In this document: one piece after another, positions 17,404 to 26,259 of the stretch
How the letters are laid out: every line of letters starts with the position of its first letter
Position numbering within the stretch: position 1 is the first letter of the stretch
Assembly: GCF_018069705.1 (NCBI RefSeq)
Contig: NZ_CP072943.1
Coordinates: forward strand, 1,985,453 to 2,049,452
Reading direction: 5' to 3'
Length of the DNA: 64,000 nucleotides
Source: Aminithiophilus ramosus
Lineage (GTDB): Bacteria; Synergistota; Synergistia; Synergistales; Aminithiophilaceae
The notes under the pieces: generated by a model
Database searches by the model: none
What the model saw: only the letters and a program-made list of their open reading frames with translations
What the model was told of the DNA's origin: nothing
Translations under genes and position numbers: made by a program

Positions 17404-18066
17404 TCACAGGGCAAATTCCTCGACGAGAACCGTTTCTCCGTCGACGCAGACCAGGACGGGGCGCCCCCACCAGGAGGCCCCTTTGTCCATGTAGCCGACG
17501 CGGCGCCCGATGCGGACCTGGCGGGCCTCCATGTGGGCGGCGAGAACCCGGGCGCCGTCGTCGCCGCCCGATCCGGCATGGGCCAGCCCCTGGAGGCGCC
17601 CCCAGACGGAGATGTTGCCCAGGGCGATCACTTCCGCCCCGTCCTTGACGTGGCCGACGACGACGACGTCGCCGTCGTGCTCGAAACGCTGCCCCGACCG
17701 CAGGGAGCGGAAGAGCAGATAGGAGGGGACTTCCGCCCTGACTTTGGGCGTCGGCGTCCGAGGCTCGCCTACGGGAAAGCCCGAACGGCGGAGGAAGTCC
17801 AAGGAGGCGCCGTCGAAGGTGACCCAGGAGAGAAGGCGCATCTTCGAGGGCCAGACGAGGCGCTTCATGACCGTGCAGAGGAGAGCCTCGTCGATGGGCC
17901 TCCCCTGGAAATCGAGGACGACGTCGACGCCCCTCAGCATCGCCTCCCCTTCGGCGGCGATGCGGGCGAGCTCCCTTTCGACGGTATCCCTGCCGAGATT
18001 TTCGGCGACGACGAGGCGCAACCCCGATCCGTTGCTCTTGAGGACAATCGATTCTTCGGCGGACAC
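17404..18066 (-). CDS. minC: Septum formation inhibitor MinC
   Basis: Protein of 220 residues that blocks FtsZ assembly away from midcell. The C-terminal beta-helix domain is clear (GQRFEHDGDVVVVGHVKDGA, ALGNISVWGRLQGLAHAG). The N-terminal domain is divergent, as usual. The start is GTG, with AAAGGAG upstream. A 56-base gap separates it from minD. Confidence 0.92.
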   Translation of the reverse strand: MSAEESIVLKSNGSGLRLVVAENLGRDTVERELARIAAEGEAMLRGVDVVLDFQGRPIDEALLCTVMKRLVWPSKMRLLSWVTFDGASLDFLRRSGFPVGEPRTPTPKVRAEVPSYLLFRSLRSGQRFEHDGDVVVVGHVKDGAEVIALGNISVWGRLQGLAHAGSGGDDGARVLAAHMEARQVRIGRRVGYMDKGASWWGRPVLVCVDGETVLVEEFAL

Positions 18067-18098
18067 GGTGCTCTCTCCTTTCCTGAGTTCCTCCGGCC

Positions 18099-19850
18099 CT
18101 AGCGCCTGAGCTCGACGTCGTGATCGAGGAGATAGGCCAGAAGGCGGCCGGCCATGGGAGCGGCCTTGGAGCTGCCGTGCTCTCCGGCCTCGACGAGGAC
18201 GCAGACGACGTAACGGGGGTTGTCGCGGGGCCCGTAGCCGACGAACCAGGCGTGGTCGGGACCGTGGGAATTCTGGGCCGTCCCCGTCTTGCCGGCCAGG
18301 GAGACGCCGAAACCGCCTGCCTGTCGCCCCGTTCCGGTCTTGACGACCGTCTCGAGGCCCTTGACGATGGGGGCGAGGAGCGTCGGAGGGATGTGGAGGT
18401 CGACGGGCTCGGGCGGGGCCTCGCCGTTCAGATGAGGCGTCACGAGATGACCTCCGTTGGCGATGGCGGCGTAGACGACGGCCATCTGAAGGGGCGTGGC
18501 CAGGAGGAAGCCCTGACCGATGCTGTAGTTGACCGTATCTCCGGGGTACCAGGACTCCTTGAAGCGGCTTTTCTTCCACTCCGGCCCGGCCAGGGATCCC
18601 GCACTCTCGCCCACGAGGTCGATGCCCGACGGGTGCCCCATGCCCAAAAGCGAGGACCAGGCCATGAGGTTCTCGATGCCGACTTTGAGCCCGATCTGGT
18701 AGAACCAGACGTCGCAGGAATCGCGCAGGGCCTCGACGAGGTTTTCCGAGCCGTGGCCCGTCCGCTTCCAACAGCGGAAGGTCCTGTCTCCGAGCTTGAA
18801 ATAACCGGGACAGAAGACGACCGTCTGAGGCGTGGCCACCTTCTCCCCCAGGGCGGCCAGAGCCGTGACGACCTTGTACGTCGAGGCCGGCGGATAGACT
18901 CCGGCGATGGCCCGATTCATCATGGGCCGTCCCTCGGCCTCGATGATCTGACGCCATTCGCCGGCCGCCATCCCCCAGGACAGGGGGTTGGGATCGAAGG
19001 AGGGACTCGAGAAGAGGGCTCGAACGGCCCCGGTGGCGACGTCGAGTCCGACGATGGCCCCCCGGTCCTCCCCCATCATTTCGGCGGCCAGGCGCTGGGC
19101 CGCCAGATCGAGGGTGAGGGTGATGTCCCGCCCCGCCTCCTGGGGACGGTAGTCGAGGCGGCGGAGACGGCGTCCCCTGGCGTCGACTTCGATGGCCTCC
19201 TCGCCGCTGAGGCCCCGAAGGCGGTCCTCGTAGACGGCCTCGACGCCCATCTTGCCCACGACGTCACCGCCGCTGTAGCCCTGGCCTCTCCGCGCATCCA
19301 GTTCCTCCCGGCCGATCTCGCCGACATAGCCGACGATATGCGAGGCCAGGGCTCCGGCCGGGTAGACGCGACGCCAGACGGGAAAGGGGAAGAGCTGGGG
19401 AGAGAAGGCCGGGTCCGTCACCAGGCCGGCCACCTGGGCCAGAGTCAGGTTGGGAACGACGGTGACGGCCCGGTAGGGAGCCCAGTACTGACGGCTGACG
19501 TTTTCGGCCAGTTGAGACTCCCCTAGGGGAATGCCGTGACGGCCCAAAAGCCGGGCCAGATCGGCCAGGACGCCTTCACGTCTCAGGTAGAGAGGGTAGC
19601 CCTTGAGATCGAAGGTTCTGACGTTCAACGCCAGAGGCGCCCCGTTGACGTCGAAGAGGCGCCCTCTCTGAGCCGGGATCTGGAGGGTCCTCAGTCTGTT
19701 GTCGGCGGCGAGTTGAACGTAGCGGTCGAAGCGAAGGACCTGAAAGGAGAAGATCGCCCCTCCCAGCAGGAGGAAGGTGACGACGAGCATCCCTCGAAGG
19801 ACGGCCAGCCGCAGGTCCATGTCGACGCGGCGATGGATCTCCTTGTTCAT
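18099..19850 (-). CDS. mrdA: Penicillin-binding protein 2 (elongation transpeptidase)
   Basis: Class B penicillin-binding protein of about 583 residues that cross-links sidewall peptidoglycan in the elongasome with RodA. It has one N-terminal membrane segment (about 18-38), a dimerisation domain (IPAQRGRLFDVNGAPLALN) and a transpeptidase domain. The active-site motifs are STYK near 323 and KTGTAQ near 520; the middle motif reads SCD. Either GTG 19853 or the adjoining ATG 19850 may initiate; both touch the mreD stop. Confidence 0.95.
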   Translation of the reverse strand: MNKEIHRRVDMDLRLAVLRGMLVVTFLLLGGAIFSFQVLRFDRYVQLAADNRLRTLQIPAQRGRLFDVNGAPLALNVRTFDLKGYPLYLRREGVLADLARLLGRHGIPLGESQLAENVSRQYWAPYRAVTVVPNLTLAQVAGLVTDPAFSPQLFPFPVWRRVYPAGALASHIVGYVGEIGREELDARRGQGYSGGDVVGKMGVEAVYEDRLRGLSGEEAIEVDARGRRLRRLDYRPQEAGRDITLTLDLAAQRLAAEMMGEDRGAIVGLDVATGAVRALFSSPSFDPNPLSWGMAAGEWRQIIEAEGRPMMNRAIAGVYPPASTYKVVTALAALGEKVATPQTVVFCPGYFKLGDRTFRCWKRTGHGSENLVEALRDSCDVWFYQIGLKVGIENLMAWSSLLGMGHPSGIDLVGESAGSLAGPEWKKSRFKESWYPGDTVNYSIGQGFLLATPLQMAVVYAAIANGGHLVTPHLNGEAPPEPVDLHIPPTLLAPIVKGLETVVKTGTGRQAGGFGVSLAGKTGTAQNSHGPDHAWFVGYGPRDNPRYVVCVLVEAGEHGSSKAAPMAGRLLAYLLDHDVELRR

Positions 19851-20299
19851 CACTCACCGTCCTTTTCGCCCCGGCAGCCCCACCAGCCGACGAGGACCAC
19901 GACGGGCAGGGCCAGGATCTGCTGGTTGACGAAAAGAGGCTCCGTGGCCGCGTCGCCCCAGGAGAAGAAGTGGCCGAGGCCGACGGCGAGGTGAAGCCCG
20001 AGGGCCACGAAACCGAGCAGGATCGGGGATCGGCCGGCCTGGGGAATCCGCCCCCAGAGGGCGAGGAAGAGCCAGATCGCCGCCACGTAGAGAAGGGCCG
20101 AGAATCCCAGCAGTCCCGTCCACCGGGCGTCCCAGAGGAGCCCCCCGGCGAAGGCGCTCCAGAGGAGGGACTGGGGCTCGAAACGCCGAGAGGCCCCGAA
20201 AGAAACGAGCCCCATGAGGAAGAGATCGGGAACGATGAGCGTCTCCGTGGCCAGCACCTGAAGAATATCCTGAAGAAGCCAGATCAGAGCGAGCGTCAC
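19850..20299 (-). CDS. mreD: Rod shape-determining protein MreD
   Basis: Hydrophobic inner-membrane protein of 149 residues with about five predicted membrane segments. The sequence is poorly conserved, as usual for MreD; the assignment rests on size, hydrophobicity and position between mreC and mrdA. The GTG start overlaps the mreC stop by four bases (GTGA). A longer frame reaching into mreC is not real. Confidence 0.85.
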   Translation of the reverse strand: MTLALIWLLQDILQVLATETLIVPDLFLMGLVSFGASRRFEPQSLLWSAFAGGLLWDARWTGLLGFSALLYVAAIWLFLALWGRIPQAGRSPILLGFVALGLHLAVGLGHFFSWGDAATEPLFVNQQILALPVVVLVGWWGCRGEKDGE

Positions 20300-21084
20300 G
20301 GCGTCTCCTCCTCGTCGGAGGTCCAGATCTGGACGCGATAGAGCCGCGTCAGATCGGCGCCGAGGCGGATCCGGTAGGGACGGAAGGAGCCGTCGTCGGG
20401 CTCCTCGGAGGCGACGTAGCCGACGGGAATCCCCGGCGGAAGGCGCTCGCTGACGAGGGCCGTGCTGAGGCTCATTCCCGCCTCGAGGGTCCGCTCGACG
20501 GGAAGATAGAGCAGGTGGACCTGCCCCTCCTCGTCGCCGGTCACGACGCCCAGATCTCGGGTCTGATCGACGACGACGGGAACGAGGAGGCCCGACGACG
20601 AGAGGAGCTCCACCGTCGAGAAGGTCCCCTCGACGTGGGTGACGCGGCCGACGAGGAAACCGCCGCTCATGGCGGGATCGCCGGGACGGACGCCGTCGCG
20701 GCTTCCCTTGTCGATGCGGACCTCGCGCCACCAGGCCCGGGGAGACCGCAGGAGGACGCGGGCCGTCAGGGTCTTCTCTCCCTCCTTGGCGGGAAGGACG
20801 GGCAGGAGTCCCTCCTCGATGCGCCGTCTCAGAACGAGGTTTTCGGCACGGAGCGTTTCCATCTGGTCCAGAAGCGCCGCCCTCTCGCGGACCCATCCCC
20901 GCGAAGCGAGAAGGCCGTCGAGAAGGAGGCGGGCCGGGCGCTCGGGGACATCGAGGACGGCGGCGACGGCCCCCTCGACGGCGACCTTGAAGGGCGTTCC
21001 CGCCGTCGCTCCCATGAGAAAGAGCGCCACGGTCACGGCGATGATCCCCTGCACGCGGAACCCGCGAAGGCCTTTGTCGGTCAT
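20296..21084 (-). CDS. mreC: Rod shape-determining protein MreC
   Basis: Periplasmic elongasome scaffold of 262 residues anchored by an N-terminal membrane helix (about 12-30). A short coiled coil (ALLDQMETLRAENLVLRRRI) and a beta-barrel domain (VRIDKGSRDGVRPGDPAM, GLLVPVVVDQTRDLGVVTG) follow. It lies directly after mreB and overlaps mreD. Confidence 0.93.
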   Translation of the reverse strand: MTDKGLRGFRVQGIIAVTVALFLMGATAGTPFKVAVEGAVAAVLDVPERPARLLLDGLLASRGWVRERAALLDQMETLRAENLVLRRRIEEGLLPVLPAKEGEKTLTARVLLRSPRAWWREVRIDKGSRDGVRPGDPAMSGGFLVGRVTHVEGTFSTVELLSSSGLLVPVVVDQTRDLGVVTGDEEGQVHLLYLPVERTLEAGMSLSTALVSERLPPGIPVGYVASEEPDDGSFRPYRIRLGADLTRLYRVQIWTSDEEETP

Positions 21085-21103
21085 GGCCGATCGGGGAGGG
21101 CGA

Positions 21104-22162
21104 TCAGAATCCGACCTTGTCGTTGACGGGAACGAGGACGGTCTTCATCCGGTTCAGCTCCTCCAGCACCTTGCCCAACCCTCGGGCGACGCAGAAGAGA
21201 GGTTCCTCGGCCGTCACGACGGGGACGTTCAGCGTCTTCGACAGCCTCTCCGGAAGTCCCTTGAGAAGGGCGCCTCCGCCGGTGATGACGAACCCCTGGT
21301 CGACGATATCCCGGGCCAGCTCGGGAGGGGTCTTCTCCAGGGCGTCGCGGACCATCTCCTCGATGCGGGTGACGATGGGATTGAGGGCCTCGCGGACTTC
21401 GGCGGAGGTGACGGAGACGGCCTTGGGAAGGCCATCCATGAGGTCCCGTCCCTTGACCTCCATGACCAGTTCTTCGTCGAGGGGCTTGGCCGATCCGATG
21501 GTCATCTTGATCTCCTCGGCCGTGCTCTCGCCGATGGAGAGGGTGTAGTTCTGACGCATGAGGGCGACGATGGCGGCGTCGATCTCGTCTCCGGCGGCGC
21601 GGAGGGAGTTGGAGACGACGATGCCGCCCAGGGAGAGGATGGCCACCTCGCTCGTTCCGCCTCCGATATCGAGGACCATGTTGCCGCGGGGCTCCTGAAT
21701 GGGCAGTCCGGCGCCGAGGGCGGCGGCGACGGGCTCTTCGACGATGAAGGCCTCTCGGGCGCCGGCGTTGAGGGCCACGTCGACGACGGCCTTTCGTTCC
21801 ACCTCGGTGACGCAGGCCGGAACGCAGACGATGACGCGGGGATGGGAGAAGGGCCCCCTCGACCCGACGGCGCGGGCCACGAAATGGGCGATCATGGCCT
21901 CCGTCATCTCGAAGTCGGCGATGACGCCGTGCTGAAGGGGACGAACCGTCATGACGCCGCCGGGCGTCTTGCCCACCATGGATTTGGCCTCGCGGCCGAT
22001 GGCGATGACCTGCTGCTGCCCCCGCTTGCCGGCCTTGCGGACGGCGACGACGGAGGGCTCGTTGAGGGTGATGTCCCTCCCCTTGACGTAAACGACGACG
22101 TTGGCCGTACCGAGATCGATGCCGACGTCGCGACTGAAAAGGCCCGATAGAAACTTGAACAC
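21104..22162 (-). CDS. mreB: Rod shape-determining actin homologue MreB
   Basis: Cytoskeletal ATPase of 352 residues that organises sidewall synthesis. The actin-fold nucleotide motifs are GIDLGTANVVVYVKG near 14-28, and MVLDIGGGTSEVAILSLGG and VITGGGALLKGLPE further on. The start is GTG with GGGGGAG seven bases before it; the open frame upstream lacks homology. It begins 16 bases after radC. Confidence 0.96.
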   Translation of the reverse strand: MFKFLSGLFSRDVGIDLGTANVVVYVKGRDITLNEPSVVAVRKAGKRGQQQVIAIGREAKSMVGKTPGGVMTVRPLQHGVIADFEMTEAMIAHFVARAVGSRGPFSHPRVIVCVPACVTEVERKAVVDVALNAGAREAFIVEEPVAAALGAGLPIQEPRGNMVLDIGGGTSEVAILSLGGIVVSNSLRAAGDEIDAAIVALMRQNYTLSIGESTAEEIKMTIGSAKPLDEELVMEVKGRDLMDGLPKAVSVTSAEVREALNPIVTRIEEMVRDALEKTPPELARDIVDQGFVITGGGALLKGLPERLSKTLNVPVVTAEEPLFCVARGLGKVLEELNRMKTVLVPVNDKVGF

Positions 22163-22178
22163 CCGATCTCCCCCGCTT

Positions 22179-22844
22179 TCAGAGGCAGGACCCCGCAAGG
22201 GGTCTGAATTCTCCTTTTGCCATAACGAAATGGCCCGCAAGTTTCATGTCGAGCAGCTCGAGCCTTCGTCTCAGGGCCTCCGTGAGGGCCCGGTCCTCGG
22301 CGCTTCCGACAAGAGAGCCGTCGGGGTGGTTGTGGAGCAGTACCACCCGGGACGTCTCGTGGCGGACGGCGCGGCGGAGAAGGTAGCTGACGTCGAGATA
22401 GGCTCCGTTTAGTCCTCCGTAGGAGAGACGGTCCTCTCCGAGAAGACGCTCCCTGTCGTCGAGGTAGAGGGCCACCACGTATTCCCGCGTCTCCGCGGCC
22501 AGATCGGCGGCCCACCAGGAGAGGCGACTCCTCCAGCCCGGCTGCCCCTCTTCGACGGCTCCGGCCCTCAGCCTCCGCCCCAGCTCCAGCGAGGCCAGAA
22601 GCGTGGCCGCCTTGGCCTTGCCCAACCCCTTGACGGAGAGGAGCTCGGCCGAGGTGATCCGGGCCAGCCCCTCGAGGCCGCCGAAGTCCCGGATGAGATC
22701 TTCGGCGACGGCGAGAACGCTTCTGGAGCTGCAGCCCGTCCGGAGAAGGACGGCCAAAAGCTCCTGCAGCGACAGAGCGGCCGGACCGTGGGAGAAGAGG
22801 CGCTCCCGAGGCCGTTCCGCCTCGGGAATCGCCAGGGAGGTCAC
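22179..22844 (-). CDS. radC: RadC-family JAB/MPN-domain protein
   Basis: Protein of 221 residues with an N-terminal helix-hairpin-helix region (LLSVKGLGKAKAATLLA) and a C-terminal JAMM metalloprotease-like domain whose metal motif HNHPDGSLVGSAED is intact. Despite the historic name, a direct role in DNA repair is unproven. The GTG start overlaps the stop of the preceding hydrolase gene by four bases. Confidence 0.93.
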   Translation of the reverse strand: MTSLAIPEAERPRERLFSHGPAALSLQELLAVLLRTGCSSRSVLAVAEDLIRDFGGLEGLARITSAELLSVKGLGKAKAATLLASLELGRRLRAGAVEEGQPGWRSRLSWWAADLAAETREYVVALYLDDRERLLGEDRLSYGGLNGAYLDVSYLLRRAVRHETSRVVLLHNHPDGSLVGSAEDRALTEALRRRLELLDMKLAGHFVMAKGEFRPLAGSCL

Positions 22845-23494
22845 GGCTCCCCTCCCCCACGGGGCCAATAGGGGTTCTCCCGACGTTCGGCGCCGATCGT
22901 CGTCGACGGTCCGTGGCCGGGGTGAACGGCCAGCCCGTCGTCCAGACCGACGAGCCTTTCGAGGGAGCGGAGAAGCCGGGCTCCATCGCCGCCGGGCAGG
23001 TCGCTGCGACCGATGCTGCCGGCGAAGAGGGTATCGCCCGAGAGCAGGAGGCTTTCCAGGCCGTGGCGAAGGAGGTAGCAGACGCTGCCCGGGCTGTGCC
23101 CCGGCGTGTGGATGACCTCGACGGTCATGGCCCCGACGGAGAGAACGTCGCCGTGGCGGAGGATCCTCTCGGCGGGACGGCAGCGGCAGTCGGCGCCCAT
23201 CCACCGGGAGAGATTCCCCTCGGGATCGACGAGGGAGGAGGCGTCCTCTCCGTGGAGGGCCACGCCAAGCCGGGCCCTGTCCCGAAGAGCCTCGAGGCCG
23301 AAGAGATGATCGGCATGGCTGTGCGTCAGGAGGACGATTTCGAGATCGAGCCCCCTGTCCGAGAGGAAACTCAGGACCTCGCGGGGATCGCCGCCGGGAT
23401 CGACGAAGAGGGCCCGGCCCCCTTCGTCCCAGATCAGATAGCCGTTGGTCCAGAGAGGACCGAGGGGAAAGCGCTTCATCTCCATGACGGTCAC
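22841..23494 (-). CDS. Metallo-beta-lactamase-fold hydrolase (glyoxalase II-like)
   Basis: Hydrolase of 217 residues. It has the binuclear metal motif LTHSHADH near 56-63, then [18 protein letters not shown] and [11 protein letters not shown]. It is close to the hydroxyacylglutathione-hydrolase-like (YcbL type) group, for which thioester hydrolysis is typical; the substrate cannot be told from sequence. The GTG at 23494 overlaps the dtd stop by four bases; an ATG three codons later is an alternative start. Confidence 0.85.
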   Translation of the reverse strand: MTVMEMKRFPLGPLWTNGYLIWDEGGRALFVDPGGDPREVLSFLSDRGLDLEIVLLTHSHADHLFGLEALRDRARLGVALHGEDASSLVDPEGNLSRWMGADCRCRPAERILRHGDVLSVGAMTVEVIHTPGHSPGSVCYLLRHGLESLLLSGDTLFAGSIGRSDLPGGDGARLLRSLERLVGLDDGLAVHPGHGPSTTIGAERRENPYWPRGGGEP

Positions 23495-23937
23495 CTCGCG
23501 GGCGTGTCGACGACGAGCGTGACGGGGCCGTCGTTGACGAGTTCCACGTTCATGTGGGCCTGAAAGACGCCGGTTGCGACGGGGGGCCCCAGGGCCCGGA
23601 GGCGACCGACGAACGCCTCGTAGAGTTTCCGTGCCCTTTCGGGCTCGGCGGCGGCGACGAAGGAGGGACGCCGCCCCTTGCGGCAGTCGCCGTAGAGGGT
23701 GAACTGGGAGACGACGAGGATCTCGCCGCCCTCGTCGAGGAGGGAGCGATTGAGCTTGCCCTCGGCGTCCTCGAAGAGGCGCAGGTGGACGACCTTCTCG
23801 GCCAGCCAGTTCACATCGGTCTCGTCGTCACCGTGAGTCACTCCCAGAAGGAGAAGAAACCCCTTCCCGACGGAGCCGACGACCGTTCCGCCGACGGTGA
23901 CGGAGGCCCTCGATACGCGTTGAATGACAGCTCTCAT
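23491..23937 (-). CDS. dtd: D-aminoacyl-tRNA deacylase
   Basis: Proofreading enzyme of 148 residues that removes D-amino acids (and glycine from tRNA-Ala) from mischarged tRNA. The catalytic [17 protein letters not shown] and the C-terminal Gly-cisPro-like [11 protein letters not shown] are intact, and length is typical. It starts three bases after the rel stop; the rel-dtd order is widespread. Confidence 0.96.
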   Translation of the reverse strand: MRAVIQRVSRASVTVGGTVVGSVGKGFLLLLGVTHGDDETDVNWLAEKVVHLRLFEDAEGKLNRSLLDEGGEILVVSQFTLYGDCRKGRRPSFVAAAEPERARKLYEAFVGRLRALGPPVATGVFQAHMNVELVNDGPVTLVVDTPAR

Positions 23938-23940
23938 GGG

Positions 23941-26229
23941 TCACCCCCGAATGACTTCGATGACGTTGTCCAAAGCGTTGAGACGGGCCATGACGCGGTA
24001 GAGATGCTCCACGTCGCGGACGGAGAGATCGAGGGTCATGCGGGCCCTCTGGGCTCCGACGACGTTGGCCTTGACGGCGACCATGGAGGCATCGAGGTTC
24101 AGGAGGACCTGGGTGACATCGGAGAAGAGCCCAGGCCGATCGATGGCCTCCAGCTTGAGGCGCGCCGTGTACCGGTCGGAGTGCCCCCTCCCCCAGGAGA
24201 CGTCGACGTTGCGCTCCGGCGACGAGGCGACGAGATTGGGACAGTCGGCGCGGTGAATCGTGATACCTCTCGACTTGGTGACGAAGCCAACGATGGAATC
24301 ACCCGGGACGGGGCAGCAGCAGTTGGCCAGGGAGACGAGGACGCCGTCGGCTCCTTCGACGACGATCTCCGAATCGCTCTCCTTCTTGAGAGCGGCGACG
24401 GGGGGCATCCCGGGAGCGGAGGGCGGTGTCGTCTTCTGCTCCCAGATGCGGGCGGCCACTCCGGCCGGGGCGTGAGAGCCCCCGCCCATGGCGATGAGCA
24501 GTTCCTCGCCCGAGGCGTAGCCGAGGTCGCGGGCGATGTAGTTGACGGCCCCCGAAAAGGACTCCAAGGACGAGAGCTGGCCGTCGCGACGCTGAACCTC
24601 GCGAAGCAGGAGATCCCGTCCCCGTTCGAGCCGCGCCTCCCGCTCGGCCCGCTCGGCCTGACGGAAATAGCCTCTGATCTTGGCGCGGGCACGGCCGCTG
24701 CGGGCCAGCTTGAGCCAGTCCCGCGACGGCTTGCCCTGGGGCGACGTGAGGATTCGGACGATATCGCCGTTCTGAAGTTCGTGGTCCATGGAGACGATGC
24801 GGCCGTTGACCATGGCGCCGACGCACTTGTTGCCCACCTCGGTATGGACCTCGTAGGCGAAGTCGATGGGGACCGACCCCTTGGGCAGGGAGCGGACATC
24901 CCCCTTGGGCGTGAAGACGAAGACCTCCGAGGAGAGGACATCGGCCTTGAGCTGTTCCAGGAACTCGCCCGGCTCGGAGGCGTCGCTCTGCGTCTCCAGA
25001 ACCTGTCTGATCCAGGAGAGTTTGGCGTCGAGATCGTCGAGCTTCTTGGGCCTCTCCTTGTACCTCCAGTGGGCGGCGATGCCGTACTCGGCGAGCCAGT
25101 GCATGTCCCAGGTCCGGATCTGGACCTCGAGGGGCTCGCCGGAGGGGCCGACGACGGTGGTGTGCAGGGACTGGTACATGTTGTTCTTGGGGTTGGCCAC
25201 ATAGTCGTCGAACTGGCCCGGTATGGGCTTCCAGATCGTGTGGACCAGTCCCAGGACGGTGTAACACTCGGTGAGGTTGTTGACGATGACCCGGAGGGCC
25301 AAAAGATCGTAGAGCTGGTCCAAGGAGAGGTTCTTGCGCTGCATCTTCTCGTAGATGCTGTAGAAGTGCTTGGCCCGGCCCGTGATGTAGCTGTCGATCC
25401 CCGATTCCTTGAGACGTCCCGACAGCTCGTCGATGGCCCTTTTGATGATGGCCTCCCTCTCGGGAAGTTTTTTGCGGACCCGACGACGCATCTCGTAGAA
25501 CATGTCGGGATCGAGAATCTTGAAACAGAGGTCCTCCAGATCGCGCTTGATCTGGTAGATCCCCAGCCGATGGGCGAGAGGGGCATAGATCTCCAGCGTC
25601 TCCCTGGCGATACGGAGCTGCTTGTCCCGCCGGAGGGCCTGAAGGGTCCTCATGTTGTGAAGCCTGTCGGCCAGCTTGATGAGGACGACGCGGATATCCT
25701 TGGCCATGATGACGAGAAACATCTTGCGCAGGTTTTCGGCCTGGTAATCCTCGAGGGACTTGAAGGGGAGCTTGCCCAGCTTGGTGACGCCGTCGACGAG
25801 GGTCACCACCTCGGAGCCGAAACGCTCCCGAAGCTCGGCCTCCGTCACGGACGTGTCCTCCAGAACGTCGTGGAGAAGGGCCGCCGTGAGGGTGTCGAGG
25901 TCGATCTCCATATCGGAGAGGATCACGGCCACGTGAATGACGTGGACGACGTAGGGCTCGCCCGACGAACGGAACTGACCGCTGTGGGCCGTCGAGGCGA
26001 CGACGAGGGCCTCGCCGAGGCGGGAGAGGCCCTCCCGGTTCAGGTAGAGGGTCGCCTTGTTCCAGAGTTCCTGCCAGACCAGCTTGACCGAGGCCACCCT
26101 CTGATCTTCGGGGAGACGTCCGATGAAGCTGTCGCGCAGCATCCGCAGGGCCTTGCTCTCCTGGCCTCTCGTTTTTTCGGCGCTCAGGACCTCGGCGGCG
26201 GTCCGGCTACGGCTGCTCTTGTCCGGCAT
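23941..26229 (-). CDS. rel: Bifunctional (p)ppGpp synthetase/hydrolase Rel
   Basis: Stringent-response enzyme of 762 residues with the full Rel/SpoT architecture. The HD hydrolase domain has an intact LLHDVLEDT near 119-127. The synthetase domain follows (RAKHFYSIYEKMQRKNLSLD, YDLLALRVIV), then TGS (VFVFTPKGDVRSLPKGS), a Cys-rich insert (CCCPVPGD) and a C-terminal ACT domain. Being the only such gene seen, and with both domains intact, it likely makes and degrades the alarmone. The ATG at 26229 is eight bases after GGAGG; an upstream GTG at 26238 overlaps that site and is unlikely to be used. Confidence 0.96.
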   Translation of the reverse strand: MPDKSSRSRTAAEVLSAEKTRGQESKALRMLRDSFIGRLPEDQRVASVKLVWQELWNKATLYLNREGLSRLGEALVVASTAHSGQFRSSGEPYVVHVIHVAVILSDMEIDLDTLTAALLHDVLEDTSVTEAELRERFGSEVVTLVDGVTKLGKLPFKSLEDYQAENLRKMFLVIMAKDIRVVLIKLADRLHNMRTLQALRRDKQLRIARETLEIYAPLAHRLGIYQIKRDLEDLCFKILDPDMFYEMRRRVRKKLPEREAIIKRAIDELSGRLKESGIDSYITGRAKHFYSIYEKMQRKNLSLDQLYDLLALRVIVNNLTECYTVLGLVHTIWKPIPGQFDDYVANPKNNMYQSLHTTVVGPSGEPLEVQIRTWDMHWLAEYGIAAHWRYKERPKKLDDLDAKLSWIRQVLETQSDASEPGEFLEQLKADVLSSEVFVFTPKGDVRSLPKGSVPIDFAYEVHTEVGNKCVGAMVNGRIVSMDHELQNGDIVRILTSPQGKPSRDWLKLARSGRARAKIRGYFRQAERAEREARLERGRDLLLREVQRRDGQLSSLESFSGAVNYIARDLGYASGEELLIAMGGGSHAPAGVAARIWEQKTTPPSAPGMPPVAALKKESDSEIVVEGADGVLVSLANCCCPVPGDSIVGFVTKSRGITIHRADCPNLVASSPERNVDVSWGRGHSDRYTARLKLEAIDRPGLFSDVTQVLLNLDASMVAVKANVVGAQRARMTLDLSVRDVEHLYRVMARLNALDNVIEVIRG

Positions 26230-26259
26230 GGATGTCACCTCCCGGTGGGGAAGACGAGG

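Noticed and set aside
17404..18957. 517-codon frame reaching from minC into mrdA
   Set aside because: Only the last 220 codons match MinC; the rest is another frame of mrdA. The GTG at 18066 with AAAGGAG is the real start.
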